Shown here piece after piece: positions 17,359-25,252 of a stretch of DNA of 64,000 bases; position 1 is the stretch's first letter, and each line of letters starts with the position of its first letter. Origin of the DNA: Planifilum fimeticola (GTDB taxonomy: Bacteria > Bacillota > Bacilli > Thermoactinomycetales > DSM-44946); assembly GCF_003001905.1 (NCBI RefSeq), contig NZ_PVNE01000012.1, forward strand, positions 1-64,000. Direction: 5' to 3'. The notes below the pieces were generated by a model. That model was not told the origin of the DNA and made no database searches. It saw only the letters and a list, made by a program, of their open reading frames with translations. The translations under genes and the position numbers were made by a program.

Positions 17359-17553
17359 ATGCTTCGCTGTCCGAACTGCAATTCCCATGACCTGGGGAAA
17401 GTGGGCACCAATCAGTATTATTGCTGGCACTGTTTCGTCGAGCTGTCGGTCACGGGTGGCCGGATTGAAGCAGTGTACCAGGTTGAGGAGGACGGGAGCC
17501 TCAGCTCCCTCAACGACCTGTTTTTGGATCATCCCAATCAGGCAAACCTGTGA
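17359..17553 (+). CDS. Small zinc-ribbon protein
   Basis: 64 residues with two CxxC pairs (CPNC near the N-terminus and CWHC about 17 residues later), enough to coordinate one zinc ion. The rest is acidic. GGGGAG precedes the ATG, and the gene follows the PRC-barrel gene by 12 bases, so it is cotranscribed. Function unknown; it may be a structural or nucleic-acid-binding module. Confidence 0.7.
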   Translation: MLRCPNCNSHDLGKVGTNQYYCWHCFVELSVTGGRIEAVYQVEEDGSLSSLNDLFLDHPNQANL

Positions 17554-17576
17554 CCCCGTGCGAGGAGGGTTACCGG

Positions 17577-17792
17577 ATGTACAAACGTTATTTTGCGCGA
17601 TTGGCGATGCTGTTGACCGCCGCTTTTTTGATCAAAAAGTGGAGGGACAGCAGGGGGAGGATGCGTTTTTCCCCCATGCGGCGTGGATTTGGGCGCCGTC
17701 ATTGGCTTTCGCGGATGCAGATGAATATGGATCTCGGGAGGACGATGTTCCGGGTCATGGGGAACCGGTTGATGCGCCGCATGGCCCGTTAA
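17577..17792 (+). CDS. Small basic membrane-associated protein
   Basis: 71 residues. One short hydrophobic stretch near the start (LAMLLTAAFLI) is followed by a strongly basic, Met- and Arg-rich tail (RMRFSPMRRGFGRRH; GNRLMRRMAR). GGAGGG lies 7 bases before ATG 17577. It is probably an inner-membrane protein with a cytoplasmic basic tail. I do not recognise the family. Confidence 0.6.
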   Translation: MYKRYFARLAMLLTAAFLIKKWRDSRGRMRFSPMRRGFGRRHWLSRMQMNMDLGRTMFRVMGNRLMRRMAR

Positions 17793-17818
17793 AGCGGCTC
17801 CCCGCGGCCGGCCGGCTG

Positions 17819-17848
17819 ACCTCCGGGTATGTCCCCGGAGGTTTTTTC
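17819..17848 (+). terminator. Terminator after the recD2 unit
   Basis: ACCTCCGGG pairs with CCCGGAGGT across TATGTC, followed by TTTTTCG. Confidence 0.85.
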
Positions 17849-17928
17849 GTAGCATATCTGGCGATCCTTCGAGTATTTTTTGGATGAGCCCCTATTTGCT
17901 GCCTCCGCAAACAGGGAGGGTGGTCCCG

Positions 17929-18993
17929 ATGGAACGCTTTTACAACCGAAAGCTGTATCTGGCTTTCATGACGCTGATCATCCTGGGAATCATCTTTCTT
18001 TTGGTGCAGATCGCCCCGCTCCTCAAAGGGTTGTTTCACTTTCTGAAGGCGGTGCTCATGCCGTACGTCATCGCAGTGATCATTTCCTACGTGCTTCATC
18101 CCGTTGTCAATCTGATCAGCGGGCGGGCGTTGCCCCGTTCCGTGGCGGTGCTTCTCATCTACACCATGTTCATCCTTTCGATCTGCATCGTCTTCGTCAA
18201 CATGTCTCCCCTTCTGAACGCCCAAATGAAGGAGCTGGCGGAGCACCTTCCCCAGTGGAACATGCAGATTCAGTCCTGGATTCAGCAGTACAACGACAAC
18301 AAGTATTTGCTCCCGGAGAGCGTCCGGGCGGGGATCGAGAAATCCCTGGACCGGCTGGAGCAGGCCGTCACCGACGGGGTCGGCAACCTCGTGACGGGTT
18401 TGGGGACCACCCTCAACCAATTGTTCCTGGCATTGATCGTTCCCTTTCTGGTGTATTACATGCTGAAGGACGCCCAAGTGATCGAACGCTCCTTCGTCAG
18501 CCTTTTTCCCGCCCGCCGGCGGAAGGAGATCCTGCGCGTGCTGAGGGATATCGATGAGGCGCTGGGAAATTATGTCCGGGGACAGCTGCTGGTCTGCCTG
18601 GCGGTGGGTACCCTGGCATACATCGGTTATCTGGTGATCGGGCTTCCCTACGCGCTCCTTTTGGCCGGTCTGGTGGCCCTGTTCAACGTCATTCCCTATC
18701 TGGGCCCCTTTTTCGGCGCGATTCCCGCCGTCTTGGTGGCGTTGAGCATCTCTTACAAAATGGTGCTTTATGTGATCGCGGTCAACCTGGTGGTTCAGAT
18801 GCTGGAAGGAAACGTCATATCCCCCCAAATCGTCGGCCGAACCCTTCACATGCATCCGCTCTTCATCATCTTTGCGCTCCTGGTGGGCGGTGAAGTGGGC
18901 GGGATTTTGGGCATGATCCTGGCGGTGCCCTTTTTCGCCGTCTGCAAGGTGATCCTGGAACATGTGGCCCTCCATTACATCCGCCGGTCTTAG
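17929..18993 (+). CDS. AI-2E-family transporter (YrrI-like)
   Basis: Polytopic membrane protein of the AI-2E / PerM family, 354 residues and about eight hydrophobic segments. The family words PYVIAVIISYVLHPVV, IVPFLVYYMLKD, NVIPYLGPFFGAIPA and GNVISPQIVGRTLHMHPL are clear. Members are proposed exporters of signals or ions; autoinducer transport is not proven for most. The start at 17929 has GGGAGGGTGG upstream. Same position as yrrI in Bacillus, between recD2 and alaS. Confidence 0.85.
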   Translation: MERFYNRKLYLAFMTLIILGIIFLLVQIAPLLKGLFHFLKAVLMPYVIAVIISYVLHPVVNLISGRALPRSVAVLLIYTMFILSICIVFVNMSPLLNAQMKELAEHLPQWNMQIQSWIQQYNDNKYLLPESVRAGIEKSLDRLEQAVTDGVGNLVTGLGTTLNQLFLALIVPFLVYYMLKDAQVIERSFVSLFPARRRKEILRVLRDIDEALGNYVRGQLLVCLAVGTLAYIGYLVIGLPYALLLAGLVALFNVIPYLGPFFGAIPAVLVALSISYKMVLYVIAVNLVVQMLEGNVISPQIVGRTLHMHPLFIIFALLVGGEVGGILGMILAVPFFAVCKVILEHVALHYIRRS

Positions 18994-19099
18994 TGGAAAA
19001 ACCGGCGAAAAATCGCCGGCAATCCGGGTTTACCCCATTCCCACTCGTTCGGACGAGCCTGCGGCCGGGGGATTCGCTCATTTCCACAGTGTCAAAGCG

Positions 19100-19750
19100 C
19101 TAGCTCAACAAGATGAAGGGGAGCAGGATCAAAAGGAAAGGTACGTATAAAATCATGAAGCCGAGTACCACCGTACCAAGGCCCTTCCAGGCTGAGCAAC
19201 CAAACACTTCCCCCACGCTTTTGGACAATATGACCACATGCCAGATGAAAATGATGAAACCAAATAGAGAAAAAAGCAGCAACAGAGACATGAGGAGAGG
19301 GCTGCTGTCAATAGCGGGAGTTTGGCTGAGAAACAGTTCATCCTTGAATATCAACAGCGCGGGGATCCACAGGAGCAGCGACCAGGCGATGGGGACGTAA
19401 GACCAGGCTACCGCCGCCCGCACCTCTCGCCCGTCAGCTTCCAACTTCAGGATCTTACCCGCCAGTCGGATGACTCCGCTAAAAATGATCCATCCGATGA
19501 TGCCTGCAATCGGTCCGATCAGCAGGGAGAAGAGCAGGATCATGGAGAGTGACATGTCGTCTCCCATGCTTTTGTTGGAAGCCCGGTCCAAGACATGGCT
19601 GATTCCGTTGAGACAAACCAGCACATAAATCCATCGCTTGACTCGATAATCCAAAAGATATCGGACCGTTTCCCGCGGTCTGAACCACATGTCGATCCAG
19701 GGGTTGTAATCCCGGGATTCTGACTCCTGCGATAGGGTTGGAGCTTCCAT
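19100..19750 (-). CDS. Yip1-domain membrane protein
   Basis: 216 residues with five hydrophobic segments and the Yip1 word NPWIDMWFRPRETVRYLLD at the N-terminus. The local GC content is lower than in neighbouring genes. The ATG at 19750 lacks a good ribosome binding site; GAGGTG lies further up beside another ATG in a different frame, and an in-frame stop excludes a longer protein. Either initiation is weak or a small indel is present. Function unknown. Confidence 0.75.
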   Translation of the reverse strand: MEAPTLSQESESRDYNPWIDMWFRPRETVRYLLDYRVKRWIYVLVCLNGISHVLDRASNKSMGDDMSLSMILLFSLLIGPIAGIIGWIIFSGVIRLAGKILKLEADGREVRAAVAWSYVPIAWSLLLWIPALLIFKDELFLSQTPAIDSSPLLMSLLLLFSLFGFIIFIWHVVILSKSVGEVFGCSAWKGLGTVVLGFMILYVPFLLILLPFILLS

Positions 19751-19863
19751 TTCGGCGTGCTGCCCAATCGCAGCATGTCACCTCACTTTTTGTGATATTG
19801 CACCAAGATTTGGCGCGCTTGTTCAGATTACACTTTTTAATCCGATTGTTCAACAATTTATTT

Positions 19864-19900
19864 CAAAAAAAAAAAGCGGCCGCCAGACGGCCGCTCGATT
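19864..19900 (-). terminator. Terminator of the BCCT carrier gene
   Basis: On the minus strand, GCGGCCGTCTGGCGGCCGC is followed by eleven T. Confidence 0.85.
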
Positions 19901-19905
19901 TTTCT

Positions 19906-21408
19906 TTATCGGTGTCTCAGTTTGGGCATGTCGGTCTTCAGCGTCTTGTACAGGGAAATGCCGATTCCGATCATGACGAAGGTGAAGGGGAAAGCGGCGA
20001 TGATCGATGCGGTTTGAAGCCCGGCGAGCCCGCCGGAGGCGAGGAGAACCACCGCCGCCGCCGATTGAACCACTCCCCAGGTGAGCTTGACGGATTTGGT
20101 CGGATTGAGCCGTCCGCCGGTGGTCAGCATTCCCAGCACGAAGGTGGCGGAATCGGCGGAAGTGATGAAAAAGGAGCTGATCAGGAGAATCGCCAATGTG
20201 ATCAGGATCGGTGCGAGGGGGTACTGCTCCAGGAATTTGAACAGGGCGATTTCCGTTCCCTTGTCGTTCATCACCTGGACGATACCCGCGTGGTTGAACA
20301 TCTCCGAATAGATTCCGCCTCCGCCGAGCACGGCGAACCACAGGGCGCTGAAAAGCGTCGGAACGGCCAAAACGCCGATGATGAATTCGCGGACAGTCCG
20401 GCCGCGGGAGATGCGTGCGATGAAGGTGCCGACGAAGGGAGCCCAGGCGATCCACCAGGCCCAATAGAAGATCGTCCAGCTCTGGGTCCATTGGGAGAGC
20501 TCCGATTCCGGAAAGGGCGTAATCCGGAGGCTGAGCTGGGGAAGTTCCTGCAGGTAGGCGCCCAGGGTGGTGGTGAAGAAGTTCATCATGAAGTTGGTGG
20601 GTCCTACGAAGAGCAGGAAGAACATCAAGAGAACCGCCAACAGGACGTTGGTGTTGCTCAGATATTTGATGCCCTTGTCGAGGCCGGACAAGGCGGACAG
20701 GGTGAAGAGGACCGTCACCACGACGATAATCACCACTTGGGTGATGAAATTGTTTTCGATGCCGAACAGGAAGGACAGCCCGGCGGAAATCTGAACAGCC
20801 CCGAATCCCAGGGAGGTGGCGACGCCGAAAACGGTGGCGAAGATGGCCAGAATGTCGATGGCCCTACCGATGGGACCGTTGACCCGATCTCCGAGGATCG
20901 GGGTGAAGATGGCGCTGATCAGCCCCGGTGCGTTTTTGCGAAACTTGAAATAGGCCAGACCGAGCCCGATCAGCGTGTAGATGCCCCACGGATGGAGTCC
21001 CCAGTGAAAGAGGGAGTATTTCAAGGCGGCCTGGGCGGCCTGCGGCGTTTCCTTTTCGGCAAGGGGAGGCGCGGCATAGTGGCTCAAGGGTTCGGCCACT
21101 CCCCAAAAAACCAGCCCGATGCCCATTCCGGCGCTGAAGAGCATGGCAAACCAGCTCAGATAGCTGTATTCGGGTTCTTCATCATCTTTTCCCAGCTTGA
21201 TACTGCCGTAGCGTGAAAAAATGATGATTACCACAAAGACCAAAAAGGAGGTTGCCGACAGGAGGTAGAACCACCCGAACTTTTTCTGGAGGAATTCCTG
21301 AATATTCGAGGTGATGCTGGTCAAATGATCGGGAAGAAGGGTTCCCCAAAGCACGAAAATTGCAGAAATCAGCAGCGAAAGGATCAGAACTCTTTTTGAG
21401 TAATTCAC
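19906..21408 (-). CDS. BCCT-family betaine/choline/carnitine transporter (OpuD-like)
   Basis: Sodium- or proton-coupled uptake of betaine-type osmoprotectants. Twelve membrane segments and the family words FSAGMGIGLVFWGVAEP, FHWGLHPWGIY and the tryptophan-rich substrate site WAWWIAWAPFVGTFIARISRGRT (in parts) are present. 500 residues. The start is GTG 21408, with AAAGGTGG upstream. The last conserved helix has FFITSADSATFVLGM. Substrate inferred from the family: glycine betaine is likely, choline possible. Confidence 0.92.
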   Translation of the reverse strand: MNYSKRVLILSLLISAIFVLWGTLLPDHLTSITSNIQEFLQKKFGWFYLLSATSFLVFVVIIIFSRYGSIKLGKDDEEPEYSYLSWFAMLFSAGMGIGLVFWGVAEPLSHYAAPPLAEKETPQAAQAALKYSLFHWGLHPWGIYTLIGLGLAYFKFRKNAPGLISAIFTPILGDRVNGPIGRAIDILAIFATVFGVATSLGFGAVQISAGLSFLFGIENNFITQVVIIVVVTVLFTLSALSGLDKGIKYLSNTNVLLAVLLMFFLLFVGPTNFMMNFFTTTLGAYLQELPQLSLRITPFPESELSQWTQSWTIFYWAWWIAWAPFVGTFIARISRGRTVREFIIGVLAVPTLFSALWFAVLGGGGIYSEMFNHAGIVQVMNDKGTEIALFKFLEQYPLAPILITLAILLISSFFITSADSATFVLGMLTTGGRLNPTKSVKLTWGVVQSAAAVVLLASGGLAGLQTASIIAAFPFTFVMIGIGISLYKTLKTDMPKLRHR

Positions 21409-21571
21409 GACATACCACCTTTCAATATGCAGGTTTCAAGCGTTATGCCGGGAACAGCTCTGATGGCTCCGTTTAATAAACTACTTATATTTTGTTTTGA
21501 AAGCCCATAAAAAATGCTTTTCCATCTTATCAAATGAAAAAAGGGAGGAGCAAGGAAGCAGAAAGCTTCTC

Positions 21572-22540
21572 TCATCCTCCCTGAAGGGTTCTCTTCCGAT
21601 CGGCGACGGCATTTTCTGCTTCTTCCCGTTTTCCGCTCTCTCCCGCCGATAAGAGAACGACGGTGGCGATGATGCAGAGAGCGCCGACCCATTCGGGGGC
21701 ACCAAAGGGAACTTTCAGCCAGAGGACGGCGGCCACCGAGGCGGTCAGGGGTTCGGCGCTGGCCAATAGTCCGGTCTCCGTGGGGCGGATATAGCGGAGA
21801 CTCTCCAAGTAAAGAAAAAAAGGGACCAGGGTGCCGAACAAAATGACGAACAGGACAAAAAGGGCATTGACCGGCGTCCAGGTTCCTCCGGCGGGCCAAG
21901 GGGGATGAATGAGGGAGAGTCCGACGCCTCCGATCACCATCCCCCAACCCACCACCGCGGCGGAGCCCCACCGTCTCAACAATCCGGAAGGGTACAGCGT
22001 GTAAAAGGCCAGGGCGGCGGCGGATCCCAGTCCCCAAAAGAGGGCGGCCCCCGAAATGGACAAACTGTCCGGACGCCCGCCGGTCACCAACAAAAAAGTG
22101 CCCATGAGCGCCAGTAGGACGGATGCGGCCTCCTTGGCACTGGGCCATCGACGCTCGGAAAAGGCCCACCAGGCGGTGATCAGGACGGGTCCCAAGTACT
22201 GCAGCAGGGTGGCCGTCGCGGCGTTTCCGGCAGCGATGGCGGCGAAATAGGTGTACTGAACGGCCAACATGCCCAATACGGCGAACAACAGGAGGCGCAA
22301 ACGATCGTAGGGATCCCGCCAAATCCCTTGAACGGCGTCGTCCTTTCTCCACAGCGATACCCCGATCAACAGCAGGGAGCCGGAGAGAATCAGGCGCACC
22401 GTCACCATCCATCCGGGATGGAACCCCTCGTTTTGGAAAAGGTGTTGGGCGACCGTACCGGATAATCCCCAGCATACGGCTCCGGTGAGGACCATGGCGA
22501 ATCCCTTGAGGCGGGAGCCTGTCAGTAGGCGGCTTTTCAT
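21572..22540 (-). CDS. EamA/DMT-family exporter
   Basis: Ten-helix drug/metabolite transporter with two EamA halves (first GAVCWGLSGTVAQHLF, second beginning near SGAALFWGLGSAAAL). 322 residues. The start at 22540 has AAGGGGG upstream; the much longer open frame (to 23089) only reads through ctaG on the same strand. It likely exports a metabolite or amino acid. It lies 71 bases after ctaG and could share its transcript. Confidence 0.88.
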   Translation of the reverse strand: MKSRLLTGSRLKGFAMVLTGAVCWGLSGTVAQHLFQNEGFHPGWMVTVRLILSGSLLLIGVSLWRKDDAVQGIWRDPYDRLRLLLFAVLGMLAVQYTYFAAIAAGNAATATLLQYLGPVLITAWWAFSERRWPSAKEAASVLLALMGTFLLVTGGRPDSLSISGAALFWGLGSAAALAFYTLYPSGLLRRWGSAAVVGWGMVIGGVGLSLIHPPWPAGGTWTPVNALFVLFVILFGTLVPFFLYLESLRYIRPTETGLLASAEPLTASVAAVLWLKVPFGAPEWVGALCIIATVVLLSAGESGKREEAENAVADRKRTLQGG

Positions 22541-22611
22541 CGGATCAACCCCCTTCCTCGAACGCGCGGACCGTTTCGATGTGCAATATGGCTTGTCCTC
22601 CGTCGAAAGCT

Positions 22612-23571
22612 TTAAGTATCGGTTCGCCGATTCTTTTTTCGCCTCAGCTCCAGGAGGGAGACGACCTCGGAAGACGGTTTTCCCCGTTTTTTGGACGGAG
22701 TTTTCAGAGAAGTGGACGCGCTTTTTCCGTAAGTCACCCTTTTGTTCAAAAGATGGCGGGCCACCGCCTCCCGTTCCGCCGTTTTCCGGTTCAACGGCTC
22801 CCTTTTTTGCTCTTTGCGCACCCATCGGATGAACCAGTAGGTGAATGCGCCCCCGAAGAGGAACACTTGAACAAATTTCATCCAGGCCCCGGCAATTCTT
22901 TGTTCCAATACGGGATCGAAGGCAAAGGGATTGATTGCCGTTTCGTAAACGTGAAAGAGGATGTCGTCGGCAAAGAGGAGCCAGAAGGAAACGGGTGTGA
23001 GCAGCAAGGCGCTGATCGTGATGTATATCATCTTTTTCCACTCGTTCAGCCGATCCCATCCGCGGACAGGGCAAAACACCGGAAACCACATGAGGTATGC
23101 CGTCAATACCAGCAACACCTCTGCGGTCAACCTTTGCAGGGGACGGGTGAACAGAGCGTCAAATATCGGTGGATAAAAGACGATGAAAAAGGTGACATGG
23201 AACGGGATCAGGGCGATCACCGGATGCGTGAGAAAGGAAACAACGGTTCTTCTCCATCGCCCTCTGCCAAGGGGGCTCAGCAATCCCGGGGGCAAGCCCG
23301 GGAGCACGAGGGGCGGGGCGAACCAGCAAAGGAGCGACAACCAACACATGTAGATCGATAGGGATTGGCGGGCCAGGGTCGCCAGGGGGCTTCCCAGCGC
23401 CGCATAACAGAGGAGAAGTCCTGCATAAACGCCCATTCGCTTGCTGAATGGGGTGGTTGGATGGGAGGACGGAGCCGGGAGCCATCGGATCGCCCCTTCG
23501 TAAAGAAGGGCCAGGGCGAAAAGGGCGATCGCCCAGCCCGGATCCCAACGCCACGGAATGGATTCCCACAT
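22612..23571 (-). CDS. ctaG: Cytochrome c oxidase assembly factor CtaG (caa3 type)
   Basis: Membrane protein of the CtaG/YtaG family needed for assembly of the copper centre of caa3 oxidase. Seven hydrophobic segments with LLCYAALGSPLATLA, FVTHPVIALIPFH-like FLTHPVIALIPFHVTFF and the His residues typical of the family. The C-terminal tail of about 70 residues is strongly basic. 319 residues. TGAGGTC lies upstream of the ATG. Confidence 0.85.
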   Translation of the reverse strand: MWESIPWRWDPGWAIALFALALLYEGAIRWLPAPSSHPTTPFSKRMGVYAGLLLCYAALGSPLATLARQSLSIYMCWLSLLCWFAPPLVLPGLPPGLLSPLGRGRWRRTVVSFLTHPVIALIPFHVTFFIVFYPPIFDALFTRPLQRLTAEVLLVLTAYLMWFPVFCPVRGWDRLNEWKKMIYITISALLLTPVSFWLLFADDILFHVYETAINPFAFDPVLEQRIAGAWMKFVQVFLFGGAFTYWFIRWVRKEQKREPLNRKTAEREAVARHLLNKRVTYGKSASTSLKTPSKKRGKPSSEVVSLLELRRKKNRRTDT

Positions 23572-23747
23572 TTTCGAGACCTCATTTCACGGACAAGCCG
23601 TGCTTTGTTTCGATTCTACCACAAAAGGCGGCCGATTCTCTCACGGGCCCTGCCGGATAGGAAAAGTAAGGGTACCGAAACATTTGCTTTGAAAAGTTCG
23701 TTTCAATTCATAGAACGATCCTTGATCCTATATATATCATTAAAACG

Positions 23748-23779
23748 GGATTCCACTTTTGGATCCTGTTTTTTTTATG
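23748..23779 (+). terminator. Hairpin plus T8 just before the acyltransferase gene
   Basis: CGGGATTCC pairs with GGATCCTG across ACTTTT and is followed by TTTTTTTT. It lies only 25 bases before the acyltransferase start, with no plus-strand gene upstream, so it could be an attenuator or the end of a short leader RNA. Confidence 0.5.
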
Positions 23780-23804
23780 TTTGAATAGGGGGTATTTTCA
23801 TCTT

Positions 23805-24872
23805 ATGGAAAAAGGAGAAGGTGCAGCTCCACAAACAACGCAAAAAAAACAAAAAACGCGGGATCCGTTTTTCGACAACGCCAAATTCGTGTTGATCACC
23901 CTCGTGGTGATCGGTCACGCTTATACCAACTTGAGGCATGACAACGAGATCGTAAAAACTGCCTATCTCCTTATCTATTCCTTTCACATGCCTCTTTTTA
24001 TTCTGATTTCCGGCTATTTCACCAAGAATTACAACAAGCCGGGGTATATGCAAAAAACGATTGCCACCTTGCTGGTTCCCTATTTCATTTTTGAGGTGAT
24101 TTATTCTGTTTTCCGTCATTACCTGTACCAGACCGAAAATTTGAACCTGACCATACTGATTCCCTACTGGAGCATGTGGTTTTTGTTGAGCCTGTTTCTG
24201 TGGCGCATGCTCCTCCCCTACTTCCTCCAGTTTAAACGTCCCTTGCTCCTGTGCTTTCTGGTGGCGGTGCTGGCCGGATATGTCGAGGGCGTCGATCAAT
24301 TTCTCAGCCTGCAGCGAACCCTGGGGTTTTTCCCCTTCTTCCTGCTGGGATTCTATCTTCAGAAACGCCACTTTGATGTGCTGTTGAACTGGTTCACCCC
24401 GCGAAGGCGACTCTTGTCCGTGGGCGGAATCGCCCTCGTGTTTCTCCTGTTGTACTATCTGGAGCCTTTGTTCCCCACGCGGGAATGGATGCTTTACGGC
24501 AAACCTTATGCGGAGTTTGGACATCCGGAATGGTATGCGGGAATCTTCCGAATCGGTGCCATGGGGCTGGCGCTCATGATGTCCGTGTTCGTTCTGAGCC
24601 TGATTCCCCGTCGGAAAACCTTTTTCACGGAACTGGGCAGTCGATCCATGTATGTATATCTCCTGCACGGTTTCTTCATCCATCCCTTCAGGGTGTTGGT
24701 TCCGGAGGACGCGGCGGGACCCGTTTTGTATATCCTCGTCACCCTGGCGGCCATTGCGCTGACCCTGTTTTTGTCTTCGCGCTTCGTTCAAAAGGTCACC
24801 CAGCCGCTGGTACAGCCGAAAATCCGTTGGATCTTCCGGAAAAACCGCTACGACCAAGCCATGTCTTCGTAG
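23805..24872 (+). CDS. Acyltransferase 3 family membrane protein
   Basis: Ten-segment membrane acyltransferase. The N-terminal motif RDPFFDNAKFVLITLVVIGHAY, read in parts, contains the catalytic His of the family, and SFHMPLFILISGYFTKN follows. It probably transfers an acyl group to a surface polysaccharide or other envelope glycan. 355 residues. ATG 23805 is used, with AGGGGG some 12 bases upstream; TTG 23781 is an alternative. Similar stand-alone proteins in Bacillus (YkrP) have no proven substrate. Confidence 0.82.
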   Translation: MEKGEGAAPQTTQKKQKTRDPFFDNAKFVLITLVVIGHAYTNLRHDNEIVKTAYLLIYSFHMPLFILISGYFTKNYNKPGYMQKTIATLLVPYFIFEVIYSVFRHYLYQTENLNLTILIPYWSMWFLLSLFLWRMLLPYFLQFKRPLLLCFLVAVLAGYVEGVDQFLSLQRTLGFFPFFLLGFYLQKRHFDVLLNWFTPRRRLLSVGGIALVFLLLYYLEPLFPTREWMLYGKPYAEFGHPEWYAGIFRIGAMGLALMMSVFVLSLIPRRKTFFTELGSRSMYVYLLHGFFIHPFRVLVPEDAAGPVLYILVTLAAIALTLFLSSRFVQKVTQPLVQPKIRWIFRKNRYDQAMSS

Positions 24873-24879
24873 ATTGGCT

Positions 24880-24909
24880 GCGCTTTCCCGCATGCGGAAT
24901 GGAAAGCGC
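24880..24909. terminator. Hairpin after the acyltransferase gene
   Basis: GCGCTTTCC pairs with GGAAAGCGC across 12 bases. There is no T tract, so it is a weak terminator at best. Confidence 0.35.
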
Positions 24910-24928
24910 TTACGGGTTCATCCGGATG

Positions 24929-24957
24929 TTTAAAACCTCGACGGATCGTTGTATAAT
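24929..24957 (+). promoter_or_regulatory. Promoter of alaS
   Basis: A perfect TATAAT (24952-24957) is preceded at 17 bases by TTTAAA (24929-24934). Transcription would start near 24964. Confidence 0.65.
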
Positions 24958-24964
24958 AGGGAAT

Positions 24965-25226
24965 ATCAATGGCCGGACGCAGATAAAAAATTCCTATCCA
25001 AAGCGATGACGGAACCGAAGTAAACCGATCCTTCCGAAAAGAGAGGAAGACCCGCGGCTGAAAGGTCTTCCCGGATCAGGACGGTTGAAGGCCAGTTCCG
25101 AAGCGCGGGCAAACCCCGCCGGCGAACATCCGCCGTTATCCGATATCGAGAGACCGCCCTTTTGCGGCGGTAATCGGGGTGGTACCGCGGGAGCCTTCCC
25201 GTCCCTGGGACGGGGAGGTTTTTTAT
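24965..25226 (+). ncRNA. T-box riboswitch leader of alaS
   Basis: T-box word GGGGTGGTACCGCGGGA at 25176-25192, a Stem I AGAGAGGAAG bulge and CGGCTGAAAG distal loop, and a terminator (CCTTCCCGTCCC / GGGACGGGGAGG, then TTTTTT) ending near 25226. The probable specifier is GCC (Ala) at 25091-25093, in the context GAAGGCCAG. Uncharged tRNA-Ala would switch on alaS. Confidence 0.92.
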
Positions 25227-25252
25227 TTGGAGATACAGGGAGGCGAAATGGG

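Noticed and set aside
24900-24914. cre-like sequence before alaS (GGAAAGCGCTTACG)
   Set aside because: It is the 3' arm of the hairpin after the acyltransferase gene, lacks the first and last consensus bases, and alaS is controlled by a T-box.
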